Counted from the first letter of the stretch, positions 1-9,576 are shown. The stretch: DNA of 52,875 bases from Nesterenkonia haasae (GCF_010119385.1 NZ_VFIE01000024.1:89371-142245), one strand, 5' to 3'. Numbers and translations: made by a program. Notes: a model not told the origin generated them from the letters alone.

Positions 1-65
1 GGACGGACAAGAGCAGCGGCGGTCTGAGGATCAATGCGGGTCACTGGCACGGCCGCAAGTTTACT

Positions 66-1445
66 TCACCGCGTCTCTCCGAGAACCATCCACCGGTCCG
101 TGACGGCACGGGCACCCAGTGTCAGGGCACGAGCACCGAGGAAGAGCACACCGAATGCGAGCCACAACCACAGGATCGGTTCACCACTCAACCGCGAACC
201 TTCCCGACCCACTGATTGCGCGACCCACCACAGGATGGGAAGGTACACGCCGAGGTTGACCACTCCCGCCAGGGCTAGGTACCGCACGTCTCCGGCTCCC
301 ATGAGCACACCGTCCAGGACAAACACGTAACCCGCCACTGGCTGAGCTGCGGCCAGGACGAACAGTGCCAACGTGATCATCTGCGCCACCTGGTCGTCAG
401 GGGTGAACAGCAGAGGCACCCATGGTGCTGCCAGGGCGGTCAGAGCGCCCGTCAACGCCCCCAACCCGATTCCCCACCAGGTCATGAGACGAGTCATGCG
501 CCGGGCGGAGACAGGCTTGCTGGCGCCCAGCTCACGTCCAATGAGAGCCTGCGCGGCAATGGCCAGTGCGTCCAGGACGAACGCCAGCGTGGAGAAGAAA
601 GTAAAGGCAACTTGGTGGGCCGCAAGCGTTTCTGGCCCTAAGTCCGTGGCGACGATGACAGTAGCCACCAACGCAGCCCGCAAAGTAAGGGTCCGCAGGA
701 ACATCCACCCACCCACCTGCGCGGCGGAGCGGAGCGCTATCGGATCAACGCCCAACGTCACCCCTTCAGCTCGCATCCGCGGAACCAGGATCACCAGGTA
801 CGCGATCGCCATTCCCCATTGGGCAATGGACGTACCTATCGCCGCACCTGCCACACCTAGCCCGACAGGGTGGACGAGAAGGAGGTTCAGCAGGGCGTTG
901 GCGGCGAAGCCACATCCGGCCACTACTAAGGGGGTCTTAGTGTCTTGAAAACCCCGCAGCGCCCCCACTCCCGCAAAGACCAGGAGCATCGCGGGCAGCC
1001 CGGGCAGGGACCACAGCAAGTAGTCGATCGCGTGCGGATGGATCGCGCCGGCACTGCCCATAGCCTGCAGCACACTTTCCCCAGCTGCCAGTCCAGCCAG
1101 GGCGAGCACCACCCCTAACCCCAGCGCTAACCACAGTCCGTCACGGCCCGCGGCCAGCGCCTTGGAGGTCTTCCCCGCGCCGACAAAGCGCGCTACCGCT
1201 GGAGTGGTGGAGTAAGCCAGGAAAATCATGAGCCCCACCACGGTGTGCATCACAGTCACACCCAATGCGGCACCGGCAAGCTGAGCTGTGCCCAGCCACC
1301 CGATGATGGCGGTATCTGCCATCAGGAACAGCGGTTCCGCGACCAGAGCCCCCAGAGCGGGCACTGCGAGTGCCAAAATCTGCCTGGGCAGCGGGCGGGG
1401 GTCGCTGGCTTCTGGGGAGCTGGCGTCGTCGTGCTTCTGAGTCAC
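66..1445 (-). CDS. MATE family efflux transporter (DinF-like)
   Basis: A 459-residue multidrug and toxin extrusion (MATE) type secondary transporter in the cytoplasmic membrane, expected to export small organic compounds using an ion gradient. The translation is hydrophobic throughout, with about twelve predicted membrane segments. The first begins near residue 20 (motif RQILALAVPALGALVAEPLF), and the protein divides into two similar halves, as usual in the family. The length fits DinF-type members (about 440–460). Its ATG overlaps the end of the upstream CPBP protease gene by four bases (ATGA), so the two are probably cotranscribed and translationally coupled. The substrate cannot be inferred. 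Confidence 0.88.
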   Translation of the reverse strand: MTQKHDDASSPEASDPRPLPRQILALAVPALGALVAEPLFLMADTAIIGWLGTAQLAGAALGVTVMHTVVGLMIFLAYSTTPAVARFVGAGKTSKALAAGRDGLWLALGLGVVLALAGLAAGESVLQAMGSAGAIHPHAIDYLLWSLPGLPAMLLVFAGVGALRGFQDTKTPLVVAGCGFAANALLNLLLVHPVGLGVAGAAIGTSIAQWGMAIAYLVILVPRMRAEGVTLGVDPIALRSAAQVGGWMFLRTLTLRAALVATVIVATDLGPETLAAHQVAFTFFSTLAFVLDALAIAAQALIGRELGASKPVSARRMTRLMTWWGIGLGALTGALTALAAPWVPLLFTPDDQVAQMITLALFVLAAAQPVAGYVFVLDGVLMGAGDVRYLALAGVVNLGVYLPILWWVAQSVGREGSRLSGEPILWLWLAFGVLFLGARALTLGARAVTDRWMVLGETR

Positions 1446-2389
1446 CCGATGACGCTAGCCAGCCAGAAGGTGCTCTGAAGTTCCCCGGCATGATCACCCA
1501 ACCAGGGCACTAGGAAATAGCTCAGCAGCAACGACATCACATTGTTGAACGCGTGCAGCAGCCACGCATAGAACAGGTTGCGACCCGTGACGATGTATCC
1601 GACGGTGATGATGATGCCCATTGTCAGGTAGGGGACAACGGCAACGAATGTGAGGTCATCGGCCATTCCCAAGAGCGCGGGGATGAAGTGGATCAGTGGG
1701 AACGCGACCACCGAGATCGCCCCGCATATCCACACATTGATGTATTTGGAAAGCTTGCCGATCAGCAGGTGCCGGAAGAAGTATTCCTCCACATAAGGAC
1801 CCAGGATGCCGATGACTGCCACTGCCGCCAGCAGCGGGATCGCTTGGAGCATAGCGTCAATGGCTGCCTGGTTCTCGGATGTTTCGCCATCTGATCCGAG
1901 AATTAACACAATGATGATCAGATTCAGCAGAATCGAGGCGAACCAGGCAAAGGGGACGAGAAGCAGCTTCAGCCACCAGAGATAGCTGAAGGCCTTGATC
2001 GAGCGCCACAGGGCGGCTCCTGAGAGTGCCACGGCGATCGCGGCCAGAATTCCGTAGCCAACAGCATTGATCAGGAAGGTCCCCTGCTGAGCCTGAATCT
2101 CATCCCCGGTGAGCAGCGCGTTGACGGGGGGCAGCAGCGCAACCAGGCCCACCAATCCTGTGAGGAAACCCACCACATAGAAAAGCGTGGCGCCGAGATC
2201 CCACCAGGTGAATGATCCGGGTTCGGAGTCTTTCTGCTGCTTCCGTTGCGCTGGTCTCCACCCGGGAGGGGGTCCTGCGGCTTGCGGAGGTAACCCTGGC
2301 CGCCAGCCAGGCGGAGGCCCCGACTGGGGACTCCAGCCGGCGGGAGGTGGCCCATACGGGTTGGGGACTGGTGGTGGCTGCTGACTCAT
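1442..2389 (-). CDS. CPBP family intramembrane metalloprotease with proline-rich N-terminus
   Basis: A 315-residue membrane protein. Residues 1–50 are rich in Pro, Gly and Gln (PPPGWRPG-like repeats), a low-complexity cytoplasmic tail common in actinobacterial membrane proteins. Several membrane segments follow. The C-terminal half carries the CPBP (Rce1-like) signature: the EEYFFRHLLIGKL box, a later conserved His in FPLIHF, and a final HAFNN box. These supply the glutamate and histidines of the predicted active site. Substrates of most bacterial members are unknown. The gene lies directly upstream of, and overlaps, the MATE exporter. Confidence 0.85.
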   Translation of the reverse strand: MSQQPPPVPNPYGPPPAGWSPQSGPPPGWRPGLPPQAAGPPPGWRPAQRKQQKDSEPGSFTWWDLGATLFYVVGFLTGLVGLVALLPPVNALLTGDEIQAQQGTFLINAVGYGILAAIAVALSGAALWRSIKAFSYLWWLKLLLVPFAWFASILLNLIIIVLILGSDGETSENQAAIDAMLQAIPLLAAVAVIGILGPYVEEYFFRHLLIGKLSKYINVWICGAISVVAFPLIHFIPALLGMADDLTFVAVVPYLTMGIIITVGYIVTGRNLFYAWLLHAFNNVMSLLLSYFLVPWLGDHAGELQSTFWLASVIG

Positions 2390-2470
2390 TGACCCCAGCC
2401 TAATGAACGTCAGGGCAGCTGAGCATCCGCCTCAGGGATGACGGCATACAAGCTGCTGGAGGCTGCGTGG

Positions 2471-3463
2471 TCACCCTGGAGCAGCCTCGGTGATGGTGGT
2501 CGGATCCACCGCTCCCTCATTGGGGCCGGAGTACGGGGAAGGGGTGAGCAGTGTTGCATTGCGCAGATCGCGAATGCGGCGGGCTTTCTCCGCAACCTCG
2601 TGGTCCTCTTCGCTGATTGGCTCCCAGCGGACGATTCGCCGCGCTGAACCAGTGCCATCGGGAGCGACCATGACCGGTAACCCATATGCCACGTCTTCCG
2701 GGTTGCGGTCCCACCGGTCTCCGGCCCGGACTCGAACCAACACATGCATTGATTTGGAACCGGTGAGGACAAGGCGCGCATCGACCTCCACCAAGTCTCC
2801 GATCGTAATGGGCCGGTAGAACCGCACCCCTCCGGAGAGCACGGTCACTACGTCATAGTCGCAGTACCTTTCCGCGCAGATCTCAGCAGCCTGATCGATC
2901 CACTTCATCACGACCCCACCGCGAACTTTCCCATCCGGGTACCGTTCCTCCGTGCTGACGAGAAATCGCAGTGTCAGAGCCTCAGAGGAGCTGAAGGTTT
3001 TCGGCAGCGACTGAATCGTCTCCTCAACCCGCTTGCGGTATATCATCCGCCGGGCGGCGTCGACATCCCGGCGGCATTCCAGGTCAGTGGTGGGCTCGAA
3101 ACTGGGAACGGGCTCTACTTCTCCGTCCGGGCCCACTGCCACGTAGATCATGAAGCACTCAGTGCATGTCTGCCATCCACCGGACTCCTTTTTGATCAGC
3201 ACGCGGGTCTGAATGTGCACGCTCGCCCGACCCGTGTGCACCACGCGGGCCTGCACCGTAACCGGGGTGTCGCGAGGCACCGGTACCGTGAAGTGCATAT
3301 TTCCCACATAGGCGGTCACGCACTGCGACCGGGACCAACTGGCGGCGCAGGCGTAGGCCGTCTTATCGATCCAGTCGACGACGACGCCGGCAGGCACGGT
3401 GGAGTCCCGCGAGGAGCCAGTGACTTCGCGGAAAGTCAGTTCGATGCTTGACCGGCGAGGCAT
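2471..3463 (-). CDS. Double-hotdog acyl-CoA thioesterase
   Basis: Predicted acyl-CoA hydrolase of the BACH/YciA type built from two hotdog domains. The first covers about residues 5–150 (motif VVDWIDKTAYACA near residue 30). The second covers about residues 170–290 (VVMKWIDQAAEICAERYC). The Asp inside the hydrophobic helix of each repeat matches the family's catalytic or structural position. The reading frame extends upstream to 3652, but that part overlaps the Lrp gene and is not hotdog-like. I therefore place the start at the ATG at 3463 (MPRRSSIELTF), giving 330 residues. It sits 31 bases downstream of the Lrp regulator on the same strand, so the two may be cotranscribed. Acyl chain preference is unknown. 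Confidence 0.8.
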   Translation of the reverse strand: MPRRSSIELTFREVTGSSRDSTVPAGVVVDWIDKTAYACAASWSRSQCVTAYVGNMHFTVPVPRDTPVTVQARVVHTGRASVHIQTRVLIKKESGGWQTCTECFMIYVAVGPDGEVEPVPSFEPTTDLECRRDVDAARRMIYRKRVEETIQSLPKTFSSSEALTLRFLVSTEERYPDGKVRGGVVMKWIDQAAEICAERYCDYDVVTVLSGGVRFYRPITIGDLVEVDARLVLTGSKSMHVLVRVRAGDRWDRNPEDVAYGLPVMVAPDGTGSARRIVRWEPISEEDHEVAEKARRIRDLRNATLLTPSPYSGPNEGAVDPTTITEAAPG

Positions 3464-3494
3464 GAGTTGACGGTAGCACTGGCTGACCAGGAGA

Positions 3495-3992
3495 TCATAG
3501 GGAGGCAGGTCCGGCGACGTGGTCGAACACCAGGCTGGTCTGGGTTGTAGCCACGACAGGATCCGCTGATAGGTGCTCCAAAACGAACTGTCTGATGTGG
3601 TCCGTGTCGCGAGCAGTGACATGGATGAGGAAGTCATCCATCCCGCCGACAAAGAAGTACTGAGTGACCTCCGGGACCTTCTTGAGGTTTTCTCCGAAGG
3701 CCGCCATCTGCTGCCGGGCCCCTGGGCGCAGCCTTACGCTGATCAGCGCCTCTATTCCCCGCCCGAGAGCCCTCGGATTGACGTCGATGGTGAACCGCCG
3801 GATCACCCCTGCTTGCTGCAGTGCCTTCATTCGAGCCAGACAGGTGGAAGGCGCGACACCTAGGGCGTCACTGAGCGCCTGGTTCGTCATGCGCGCATCG
3901 TCACGCAGCAATTCGAGCAGCTGACGATCGATGTGATCTAGGTCATAGCTTCCTTGCAGTTCCTTCGATGCACGGGCCCGTTTCGGGGGCAT
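3495..3992 (-). CDS. Lrp/AsnC family transcriptional regulator
   Basis: A 165-residue one-component regulator. The N-terminal winged helix-turn-helix is at about residues 20–70 (LDHIDRQLLELLRDDARM, then LSDALGVAPSTCLARMKAL). The C-terminal RAM ligand-binding domain is at about 85–160 (ALISVRLRPGA, FFVGGMDDFLIHV). In-frame ATGs also occur at 4022 and 4001. I prefer 3992 because AGAAGGA lies about nine bases upstream and the family length is 150–165. It is divergent from alanine dehydrogenase, the classic Mycobacterium AldR–ald arrangement, so control of ald by an amino acid effector is the likely role (inference from family and position). Confidence 0.85.
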   Translation of the reverse strand: MPPKRARASKELQGSYDLDHIDRQLLELLRDDARMTNQALSDALGVAPSTCLARMKALQQAGVIRRFTIDVNPRALGRGIEALISVRLRPGARQQMAAFGENLKKVPEVTQYFFVGGMDDFLIHVTARDTDHIRQFVLEHLSADPVVATTQTSLVFDHVAGPASL

Positions 3993-4032
3993 AACTTCCA
4001 TCCTTCTGCCATTATTGGCCATTTGCCGAATA

Positions 4033-4102
4033 TTCTTCGAAACTATCGCATCTTGTGGCTTTTTTCGAGATGATTGACACAACTCATCATTGTTTCTTCG
4101 AA
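4033..4102. promoter_or_regulatory. Candidate Lrp-type operator array between lrp and ald
   Basis: The divergent intergenic region contains TTCTTCGAA twice (4033–4041 and 4094–4102) and a related TTTTTCGAG between them (about 4061–4069). The TTCGA cores start at 4036, 4064 and 4097, about three helical turns apart. That is a pattern expected for an oligomeric Lrp/AldR-like protein binding one DNA face. A TTGACA-like hexamer at 4074–4079 points toward ald. The function is inference. Confidence 0.4.
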
Positions 4103-4111
4103 GGGAAATGC

Positions 4112-5251
4112 ATGATCATCTCCGTACCCCGCGAAGTCAAGAACTTCGAGCACCGTGTGGCGATCACCGTCTCCGGTGTCCATGAGCTGACCAAGCGGGG
4201 CCACCAGGTGCTCGTGGAAGACAGCGCCGGCATCGGCTCCGCCATTACCAATGACGACTACCGTGCCGCTGGCGCAACCATCGTCACCGACGCCGATGAC
4301 CTGTGGGCTCGGGCGGACATCGTGCTCAAAGTCAAAGAACCGTTGGAGTCCGAATATCATCGCTTCCGCCACGGACTGGTGCTCTTCACCTACCTGCACC
4401 TTGCTGCTGAACCAGCGCTGACTCAAGCACTACTGGACGCCGGTGTGACGGCAATTGCCTACGAGACTGTGCAAACCGCTGACCACCGCTTGCCGCTGCT
4501 CGCCCCGATGAGTGAGGTTGCGGGGCGCCTGTCAGTGCAGGCCGGTGCTCATGCCCTCACCGCCCCAGTCGGGGGCAGGGGCGTACTGCTGGGTGGTGTG
4601 CCTGGGGTTCCCCCCGCCAAGGTCACAGTGCTCGGAGCAGGCATCGCCGGAACCAACGCCGCAGCCATGGCCGTCGGACTGGGAGCGGAGGTGAGCATCC
4701 TGGACATCAACGTCGATCGACTCCGCCAGCTGGATGCCCAGTACTCCGGCCGCCTGAAGACCATCGCCTCCAATGCCCTCGAGGTTGAGCGCGCGGTCCA
4801 CGACTCCGATCTGGTCATCGGCTCAGTCCTCATCCCCGGTGCCAAGGCGCCTAAACTGGTGACCGACGCCATGGTGCGCTCCATGCGACCCGGCAGCGTG
4901 TTGGTGGACATCGCTGTGGACCAAGGGGGTTGCTTTGAGCACTCCCGGCCAACCACACACAATGACCCCACGTTCACCGTTCATGACACAGTGTTTTACT
5001 GCGTCAGCAATATGCCGGGAGCCGTTCCGAGTACCTCCACGTACGCCTTAACCAACGTCACCCTGCCTTATATCACCGCACTGGCTGACCGGGGAGTCAC
5101 TGCCGCATTAGCCGCGAATCCAGCGTTGACCGGGGGGCTCAACACCATGGCGGGCAATGTCACCCACCAGTCGGTCAGCGATGCCCATGGGCGGCCCTTT
5201 ATGGAACCCAATGAGGCATTGTCCTCCGCGGCCGATGGGCAGGAGCCCTAG
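4112..5251 (+). CDS. ald: Alanine dehydrogenase (NAD+)
   Basis: Catalyses reversible oxidative deamination of L-alanine to pyruvate and ammonia with NAD+ in the cytosol. The 379-residue protein starts with MIISVPREVKNFEHRVA, the standard Ald N-terminus with the substrate-binding Arg near position 15. Lys75 (VLKVKEP) and His96 (YLHLA) fall at the positions known for catalysis in this family. The nucleotide fold is marked by VLGAGIAGTNAA, and DQGG plus NMPGAVP complete the active site. The ATG at 4112 follows GAAGGGA; an upstream in-frame ATG at 4055 is rejected because it would add a non-conserved extension inside the operator region. It is divergent from an Lrp-type gene, which probably regulates it. 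Confidence 0.95.
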   Translation: MIISVPREVKNFEHRVAITVSGVHELTKRGHQVLVEDSAGIGSAITNDDYRAAGATIVTDADDLWARADIVLKVKEPLESEYHRFRHGLVLFTYLHLAAEPALTQALLDAGVTAIAYETVQTADHRLPLLAPMSEVAGRLSVQAGAHALTAPVGGRGVLLGGVPGVPPAKVTVLGAGIAGTNAAAMAVGLGAEVSILDINVDRLRQLDAQYSGRLKTIASNALEVERAVHDSDLVIGSVLIPGAKAPKLVTDAMVRSMRPGSVLVDIAVDQGGCFEHSRPTTHNDPTFTVHDTVFYCVSNMPGAVPSTSTYALTNVTLPYITALADRGVTAALAANPALTGGLNTMAGNVTHQSVSDAHGRPFMEPNEALSSAADGQEP

Positions 5252-5308
5252 GAGGCACCACATGCACCTGAAGGTGCGGAATGACACACAGGCGAAATCC
5301 GCGACACT

Positions 5309-5341
5309 CTATGGTGGTGAAGCGGAGCCACCATAGTATGG
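5309..5341. promoter_or_regulatory. Dyad upstream of the GH65 fusion gene
   Basis: CTATGGTGG (5309–5317) and CCACCATAG (5328–5336) form a perfect 9-bp inverted repeat with a 10-base loop. The right arm also opens an 11-base palindrome CCATAGTATGG (5331–5341). No T-tract follows, so an operator (LacI- or GntR-like in size) is likelier than a terminator. It lies about 60 bases upstream of the gene at 5398. Confidence 0.4.
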
Positions 5342-5397
5342 TTTCGCGTGCACGACGAAGTGTCAGTCCTCGACCCAGCCATGACCTTGAGGTGGCA

Positions 5398-8300
5398 ATG
5401 CACCCGTTCGAAAACCCCTTCCGCCACAGTGCCGAAGCGAAGCGCCACGCGCTCCGGCACTTCCGTGCCGTGCTCTTTGACATGGATGGTGTGGTCACAG
5501 ATACCGCAGGGGTGCACTTTACGGCATGGAAAGAGCTGTTCGACGCTTCCCTGACTGAGCTCACCGGCACCAAGCAGCCCGAGTTCACCCAGGAGGACTA
5601 CCTGAACTACGTGGACGGGCGTCCCCGCGAGGAGGGCGTGCGGACCCTCCTGCGCGCCCGCGGCGTCAAAGCACCCGAGGGTTCACCGGACGATCCCGCC
5701 GAAACGTTGAGCATCCACGGTCTCGCCGCCCGCAAACAGGGGTTCTTCCAGGCAGTGATGGATAGGGACGGCGTCGATGTCTTTGAAACCACTGTTGAGC
5801 TGATTCAGCGGCTCCGCGAGGATGGAATCCCCACAGCCCTCGTCACGTCCTCCCGCAATGGCCGCGAAGTGCTCCGACGGGCCGACCTTATGGAGATCTT
5901 CGACACTATTGTGGACGGCACCGACGCCCTGGAGTTGAAACTGCCGGGCAAGCCGAATCCGCATATGTTCCTGCACGCCTCGGCTCAGCTCGAGGTGGAG
6001 CCTGAGGATGCGATTGTCGTGGAAGATGCGGTCTCTGGGGTCCAGGCCGGCAGGGCGGGAAACTTCGGCATGGTTGTGGGGCTCAATCGGGGCGGGGACC
6101 CGCGCCGACTCAAGGACGGCGGAGCCGACATTGTGGTGTCAGACCTCTCCGTGGCGCGTCTGCACACGCGCACCACGAGGCCCTACGACCCGAACTGGGT
6201 GCTCACCTACGACTCCTTCGAACCCTTGGAAGAGCCCACCCGCGAGGTCTTGTGCCATATGGCCAATGGGTACTGGGGAACCCGCGCCTCCTACCCCGGA
6301 ACCAGCGCTGATGCGACTCACTACCCGGGGAATTACCTCGCCGGTGTCTTCAACAGACTCAAGACAGACATCATGGGCAAGACGGTCGAGACCGAGCATA
6401 TGGTCAATATCCCCGACTGGACCTATGTGCAGATCACGCCGGAGGCCGGCAATCCTCTGCTTCCTGGTTCGCCTGAACTTGTGGACTACTGCCAGGAACT
6501 CGATATGCGCCGGGGTCTTCTGACTCGCGTCGCCCGCTATCAGGACCTGCACGGACGCCGGACAAAAGTCACCTTCCGCCAGTTCCAGACCCTGGCCGGA
6601 GTGCACCTGGCGGCTATGGAGGTCAAGATCGAGGCTGAAAACTGGTCGGGCAACGTCAACGTGCGCTCCATGATCGAAGGACGGGTCGCCAATAGGAACG
6701 TGGCCGCGGATCGGGAGCTCGCAGGCAACCACTTGAATCCGGTGGATTCACGAGAGGTTGACGGCCAGACCGTTCTCCTGGAGACAGAGACAAATCAGTC
6801 ACGGGTCCAGATCGCTGTGGCGACACGGACCTCAGTCAACACCAAGACTGCTCCGATGCGCCGGCCCGTGATGGAGTCAGACCTGGTGGCAGGTCATGAC
6901 ATCTCCGTGAGCCTGACAGAGGGCGAACCCGTCATCATTGAGAAGATCGCAGCGGCCTCCAACACTCATGATCACGCGATCTCAACTGTGTGGCACAACG
7001 CAGTCAAGCGGGTACAGCGCGCTACGTGTTTCCGGGAAATGCTCACGTATCACGAAGAGATGTGGGGCACCCTGTGGCATCGTTTCGCAGTGTCGATCGG
7101 CCCCGGTCATTCCCGGCAGCAACTTGCACTGAACCTCCATACCTTCCACATGCTGCAGACCGCTTTCGGCGCTCGCAGGGACCTGGATGCGTCCTTGCCG
7201 GCGCGCGGGCTCTCTGGAGAGGGCTACCGCGGCCACCTGTTCTGGGACGAGCTGTTCATGTACCCCATGCTCACGCTGCGCCGCCCGGAGCTGACCCGCG
7301 GAATCCTGATGTACCGGTTCCGGCGCCTGGGGGAGGCGCGCGCCGCCGCCCGGGCCGCCGGTTACGCTGGCGCGATGTTCCCCTGGCAGGCTGGTTCTGA
7401 CGGTCGCGAGGAAACCCCCTCAGAGTTGTGGAACCCCCGGTCCCAGATGTGGATGCCGGACCACTCACACCGGCAGCGGCATGTGTCCCTCGCAGTGGCC
7501 TATTCGGTGCTCCAGTATTTTGAGGCGACCCAGGACTACACCTTCCTCTCCGACTACGGGGCAGAGATCCTCGTTGAGGTCTCACGCTTCTTCGTGTCCA
7601 TGACCGACTACGACGCCGCCGCGGACCGATATGACATCAGCGGAGTGATGGGCCCCGACGAGTATCACGACGGGTACCCGGACACCCCAGGCTCAGGGCT
7701 GAAGAACAATGCCTATACCAATGTGCTGACATCCTGGATGCTGCGGCATACCGCGCATCTGGTGCGCGAGTTGGACTCGCGCGACGATCCGCTGAGCGAA
7801 TGGTTGGACATCTTCGAAGATGAGTTGGTTCAGTGGGAGCACATCTCGCAACGGCTTCGGGTGCCGTTCCACGAAGACGGGGTGATCAGCCAATTTGAGG
7901 GCTACGAGGATCTGCTGGAGTTCGACTGGACTGGGTATAAGGCAAAGTACGGCAATATTGGCCGGCTGGACCTGATTCTCCAGGCCGAAGGGGACGCAAC
8001 TAACCGATACAAGCTCTCCAAGCAGGCCGATGTGCTCATGCTGTGCTACCTGTTCAGCTCTGATGAGTTGATCGGCACGTTGCAGCATATGGGATACGAG
8101 CTCACCATGACGGACTTCGGGCGAACAATCGAGTACTACCTGGCCAGGTCGTCCCATGGGTCTACGCTGTCCCGGGTGGTGCACGGCTGGGTGGCTGCTC
8201 GGTTCGACCGAGCGGGGTCATGGAACCTCTTCCGGGAGGCACTGGAGGCCGATCTGTCCGATACTCAGGGCGGCACCACTCGCGAAGGCGTTCACCTCGG

Positions 8301-8616
8301 GGCGATGGCCGGGACCGTCGATATGGTGATCCGGTGCTACGGCGGCATTGAGACTCGCGCAGACGCCCTGTGGCTTCGCCCGCTGCTGCCCGATGATGTC
8401 CCTGAGGTGACATTCCGGATGCGTTATCGCAACCAGCCGATCCTGGTGCGGATCAACCACGATGACGTCACCCTGAACCTCTCCCAGGGCTCAGCTGAAC
8501 CGATCGACATCAACGTAGAGGGCAAACACAAGCTGATGGAGCCCGGCGAGGTGTGGACGGTCAAACTCGAACACCACGCGCGCGCCCATCAGAAGCAGCT
8601 CGCCGGACAATCCTGA
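5398..8616 (+). CDS. Beta-phosphoglucomutase / GH65 disaccharide phosphorylase fusion
   Basis: A 1072-residue two-enzyme protein. Residues about 20–260 form a HAD-superfamily beta-phosphoglucomutase: DMDGVVTD around residue 30 holds the nucleophile Asp28 and the acid/base Asp30, and VVEDAVSGVQAG is the later metal-binding motif. Residues about 285–1060 form a glycoside hydrolase family 65 phosphorylase, with the general acid Glu755 in VMGPDEYHDGYPD. Together the domains would phosphorolyse a disaccharide (trehalose, maltose or kojibiose type) to beta-glucose-1-phosphate and convert this to glucose-6-phosphate. The start at 5398 follows GAGGTGG; the frame extends to 5281 without conserved residues. 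This order matches adjacent genes in mycobacteria (Rv3400/Rv3401), here fused. Substrate is undetermined. Confidence 0.9.
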   Translation: MHPFENPFRHSAEAKRHALRHFRAVLFDMDGVVTDTAGVHFTAWKELFDASLTELTGTKQPEFTQEDYLNYVDGRPREEGVRTLLRARGVKAPEGSPDDPAETLSIHGLAARKQGFFQAVMDRDGVDVFETTVELIQRLREDGIPTALVTSSRNGREVLRRADLMEIFDTIVDGTDALELKLPGKPNPHMFLHASAQLEVEPEDAIVVEDAVSGVQAGRAGNFGMVVGLNRGGDPRRLKDGGADIVVSDLSVARLHTRTTRPYDPNWVLTYDSFEPLEEPTREVLCHMANGYWGTRASYPGTSADATHYPGNYLAGVFNRLKTDIMGKTVETEHMVNIPDWTYVQITPEAGNPLLPGSPELVDYCQELDMRRGLLTRVARYQDLHGRRTKVTFRQFQTLAGVHLAAMEVKIEAENWSGNVNVRSMIEGRVANRNVAADRELAGNHLNPVDSREVDGQTVLLETETNQSRVQIAVATRTSVNTKTAPMRRPVMESDLVAGHDISVSLTEGEPVIIEKIAAASNTHDHAISTVWHNAVKRVQRATCFREMLTYHEEMWGTLWHRFAVSIGPGHSRQQLALNLHTFHMLQTAFGARRDLDASLPARGLSGEGYRGHLFWDELFMYPMLTLRRPELTRGILMYRFRRLGEARAAARAAGYAGAMFPWQAGSDGREETPSELWNPRSQMWMPDHSHRQRHVSLAVAYSVLQYFEATQDYTFLSDYGAEILVEVSRFFVSMTDYDAAADRYDISGVMGPDEYHDGYPDTPGSGLKNNAYTNVLTSWMLRHTAHLVRELDSRDDPLSEWLDIFEDELVQWEHISQRLRVPFHEDGVISQFEGYEDLLEFDWTGYKAKYGNIGRLDLILQAEGDATNRYKLSKQADVLMLCYLFSSDELIGTLQHMGYELTMTDFGRTIEYYLARSSHGSTLSRVVHGWVAARFDRAGSWNLFREALEADLSDTQGGTTREGVHLGAMAGTVDMVIRCYGGIETRADALWLRPLLPDDVPEVTFRMRYRNQPILVRINHDDVTLNLSQGSAEPIDINVEGKHKLMEPGEVWTVKLEHHARAHQKQLAGQS

Positions 8617-8742
8617 CCCTGGGCCCGAAAGCTCGCATCTGACCAGTTGCGAAGCGGAACCGTAGCGATCTCCCACGCCAGCGCCTACACTCAGGGAAAT
8701 GTGCGAACCGTCCACGTGTCCGTTAGAAAGTAGGGGTGGCTG

Positions 8743-9576
8743 ATGCCAGAACGAGCTCCAGAATTCATTGAGGCCATCTCACGTGGGCTCAATGTCATCA
8801 AGGCGTTCTCGGCTGAGTATCCGCAACTGACACTGAGCCAGGTGGCCCAGCGCACCCATCTAGCCCGGCCGACTGCGCGCCGGATTCTGATGACGCTGCA
8901 GGAACTGGGCTACGTGCGCGCCGATGACGGACGGTTCGAGCTCACTCCGAAGGTCATTGAGCTGGGGATGAGCTACGTCAGCTCGCTGGGACTTTGGGAG
9001 GTTGCGAGGCCCCACCAGAAGACACTTGTGGCTGAAACTGGGGAATCCTCGTCTATGAGTCAGCTAGACGGTCCGGACATCGTCTACGTCACTCGCGTCG
9101 CCGTACCCAAGCTCATTGGTATGCGCGTAGATATAGGAACAAAGTTCCCGGCCCCTCCCACCTCGCAGGGCAAAGTCCTCCTGGCCGAAATGGAACGGCG
9201 AGATGTCCTGGACCGGTTGACGCAACCCTCGGCGTCGGCTGTCGTTCCGGTCGTCCAATGGGATCGGAAGTCGTTCTTCGAGGAATTGGATCAGGTTCGA
9301 TCCCAAGGGTGGGCGCTGGCCGACGAGGAGCTTGCCAGAGGCATCCGGTCAATCGCCGTACCTGTCCGGGACGCCTCTGGGGCAGTGCGAGCAGCCATGA
9401 ACACTACTGTCCACGCTGCTGAGACCTCAGTGCAGACTCTTGTGCAGGAGCACTTGCCGCGCCTGATGAAAACAGCGGAGGCGGTGGAACGGGATTGGAG
9501 CGGCTGGGAATCTCTTCCTATCGAGGTCCACCACACAGAACGCCCTACCAGGACCCGGGCGACTCTTGCGCTCTAG
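8743..9576 (+). CDS. IclR family transcriptional regulator (PcaR/PobR-like)
   Basis: A 277-residue IclR regulator. The N-terminal winged HTH covers about residues 8–70 (LTLSQVAQRTHLARPTARRI). The effector-binding IclR domain covers about 80–250 (SQLDGPDIVYVTRV, TSQGKVLLAEM, RGIRSIAVPVRD). The motif order resembles the Pca/Pob subgroup that controls protocatechuate-type aromatic catabolism. The ATG at 8743 follows AGGGGTGG. GTCC-ACGT-GTCCG at 8710–8722, 20 bases upstream, shares half-site and spacing with dyads in the divergent promoter at 12.9–13.1 kb. This suggests it governs the neighbouring dioxygenase operon and itself (inference). Confidence 0.85.
   Translation: MPERAPEFIEAISRGLNVIKAFSAEYPQLTLSQVAQRTHLARPTARRILMTLQELGYVRADDGRFELTPKVIELGMSYVSSLGLWEVARPHQKTLVAETGESSSMSQLDGPDIVYVTRVAVPKLIGMRVDIGTKFPAPPTSQGKVLLAEMERRDVLDRLTQPSASAVVPVVQWDRKSFFEELDQVRSQGWALADEELARGIRSIAVPVRDASGAVRAAMNTTVHAAETSVQTLVQEHLPRLMKTAEAVERDWSGWESLPIEVHHTERPTRTRATLAL

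Noticed and set aside
5281-5397. N-terminal extension of the GH65 fusion gene
   Set aside because: It translates through the dyad region without conserved residues, and the ATG at 5398 has a good ribosome site.
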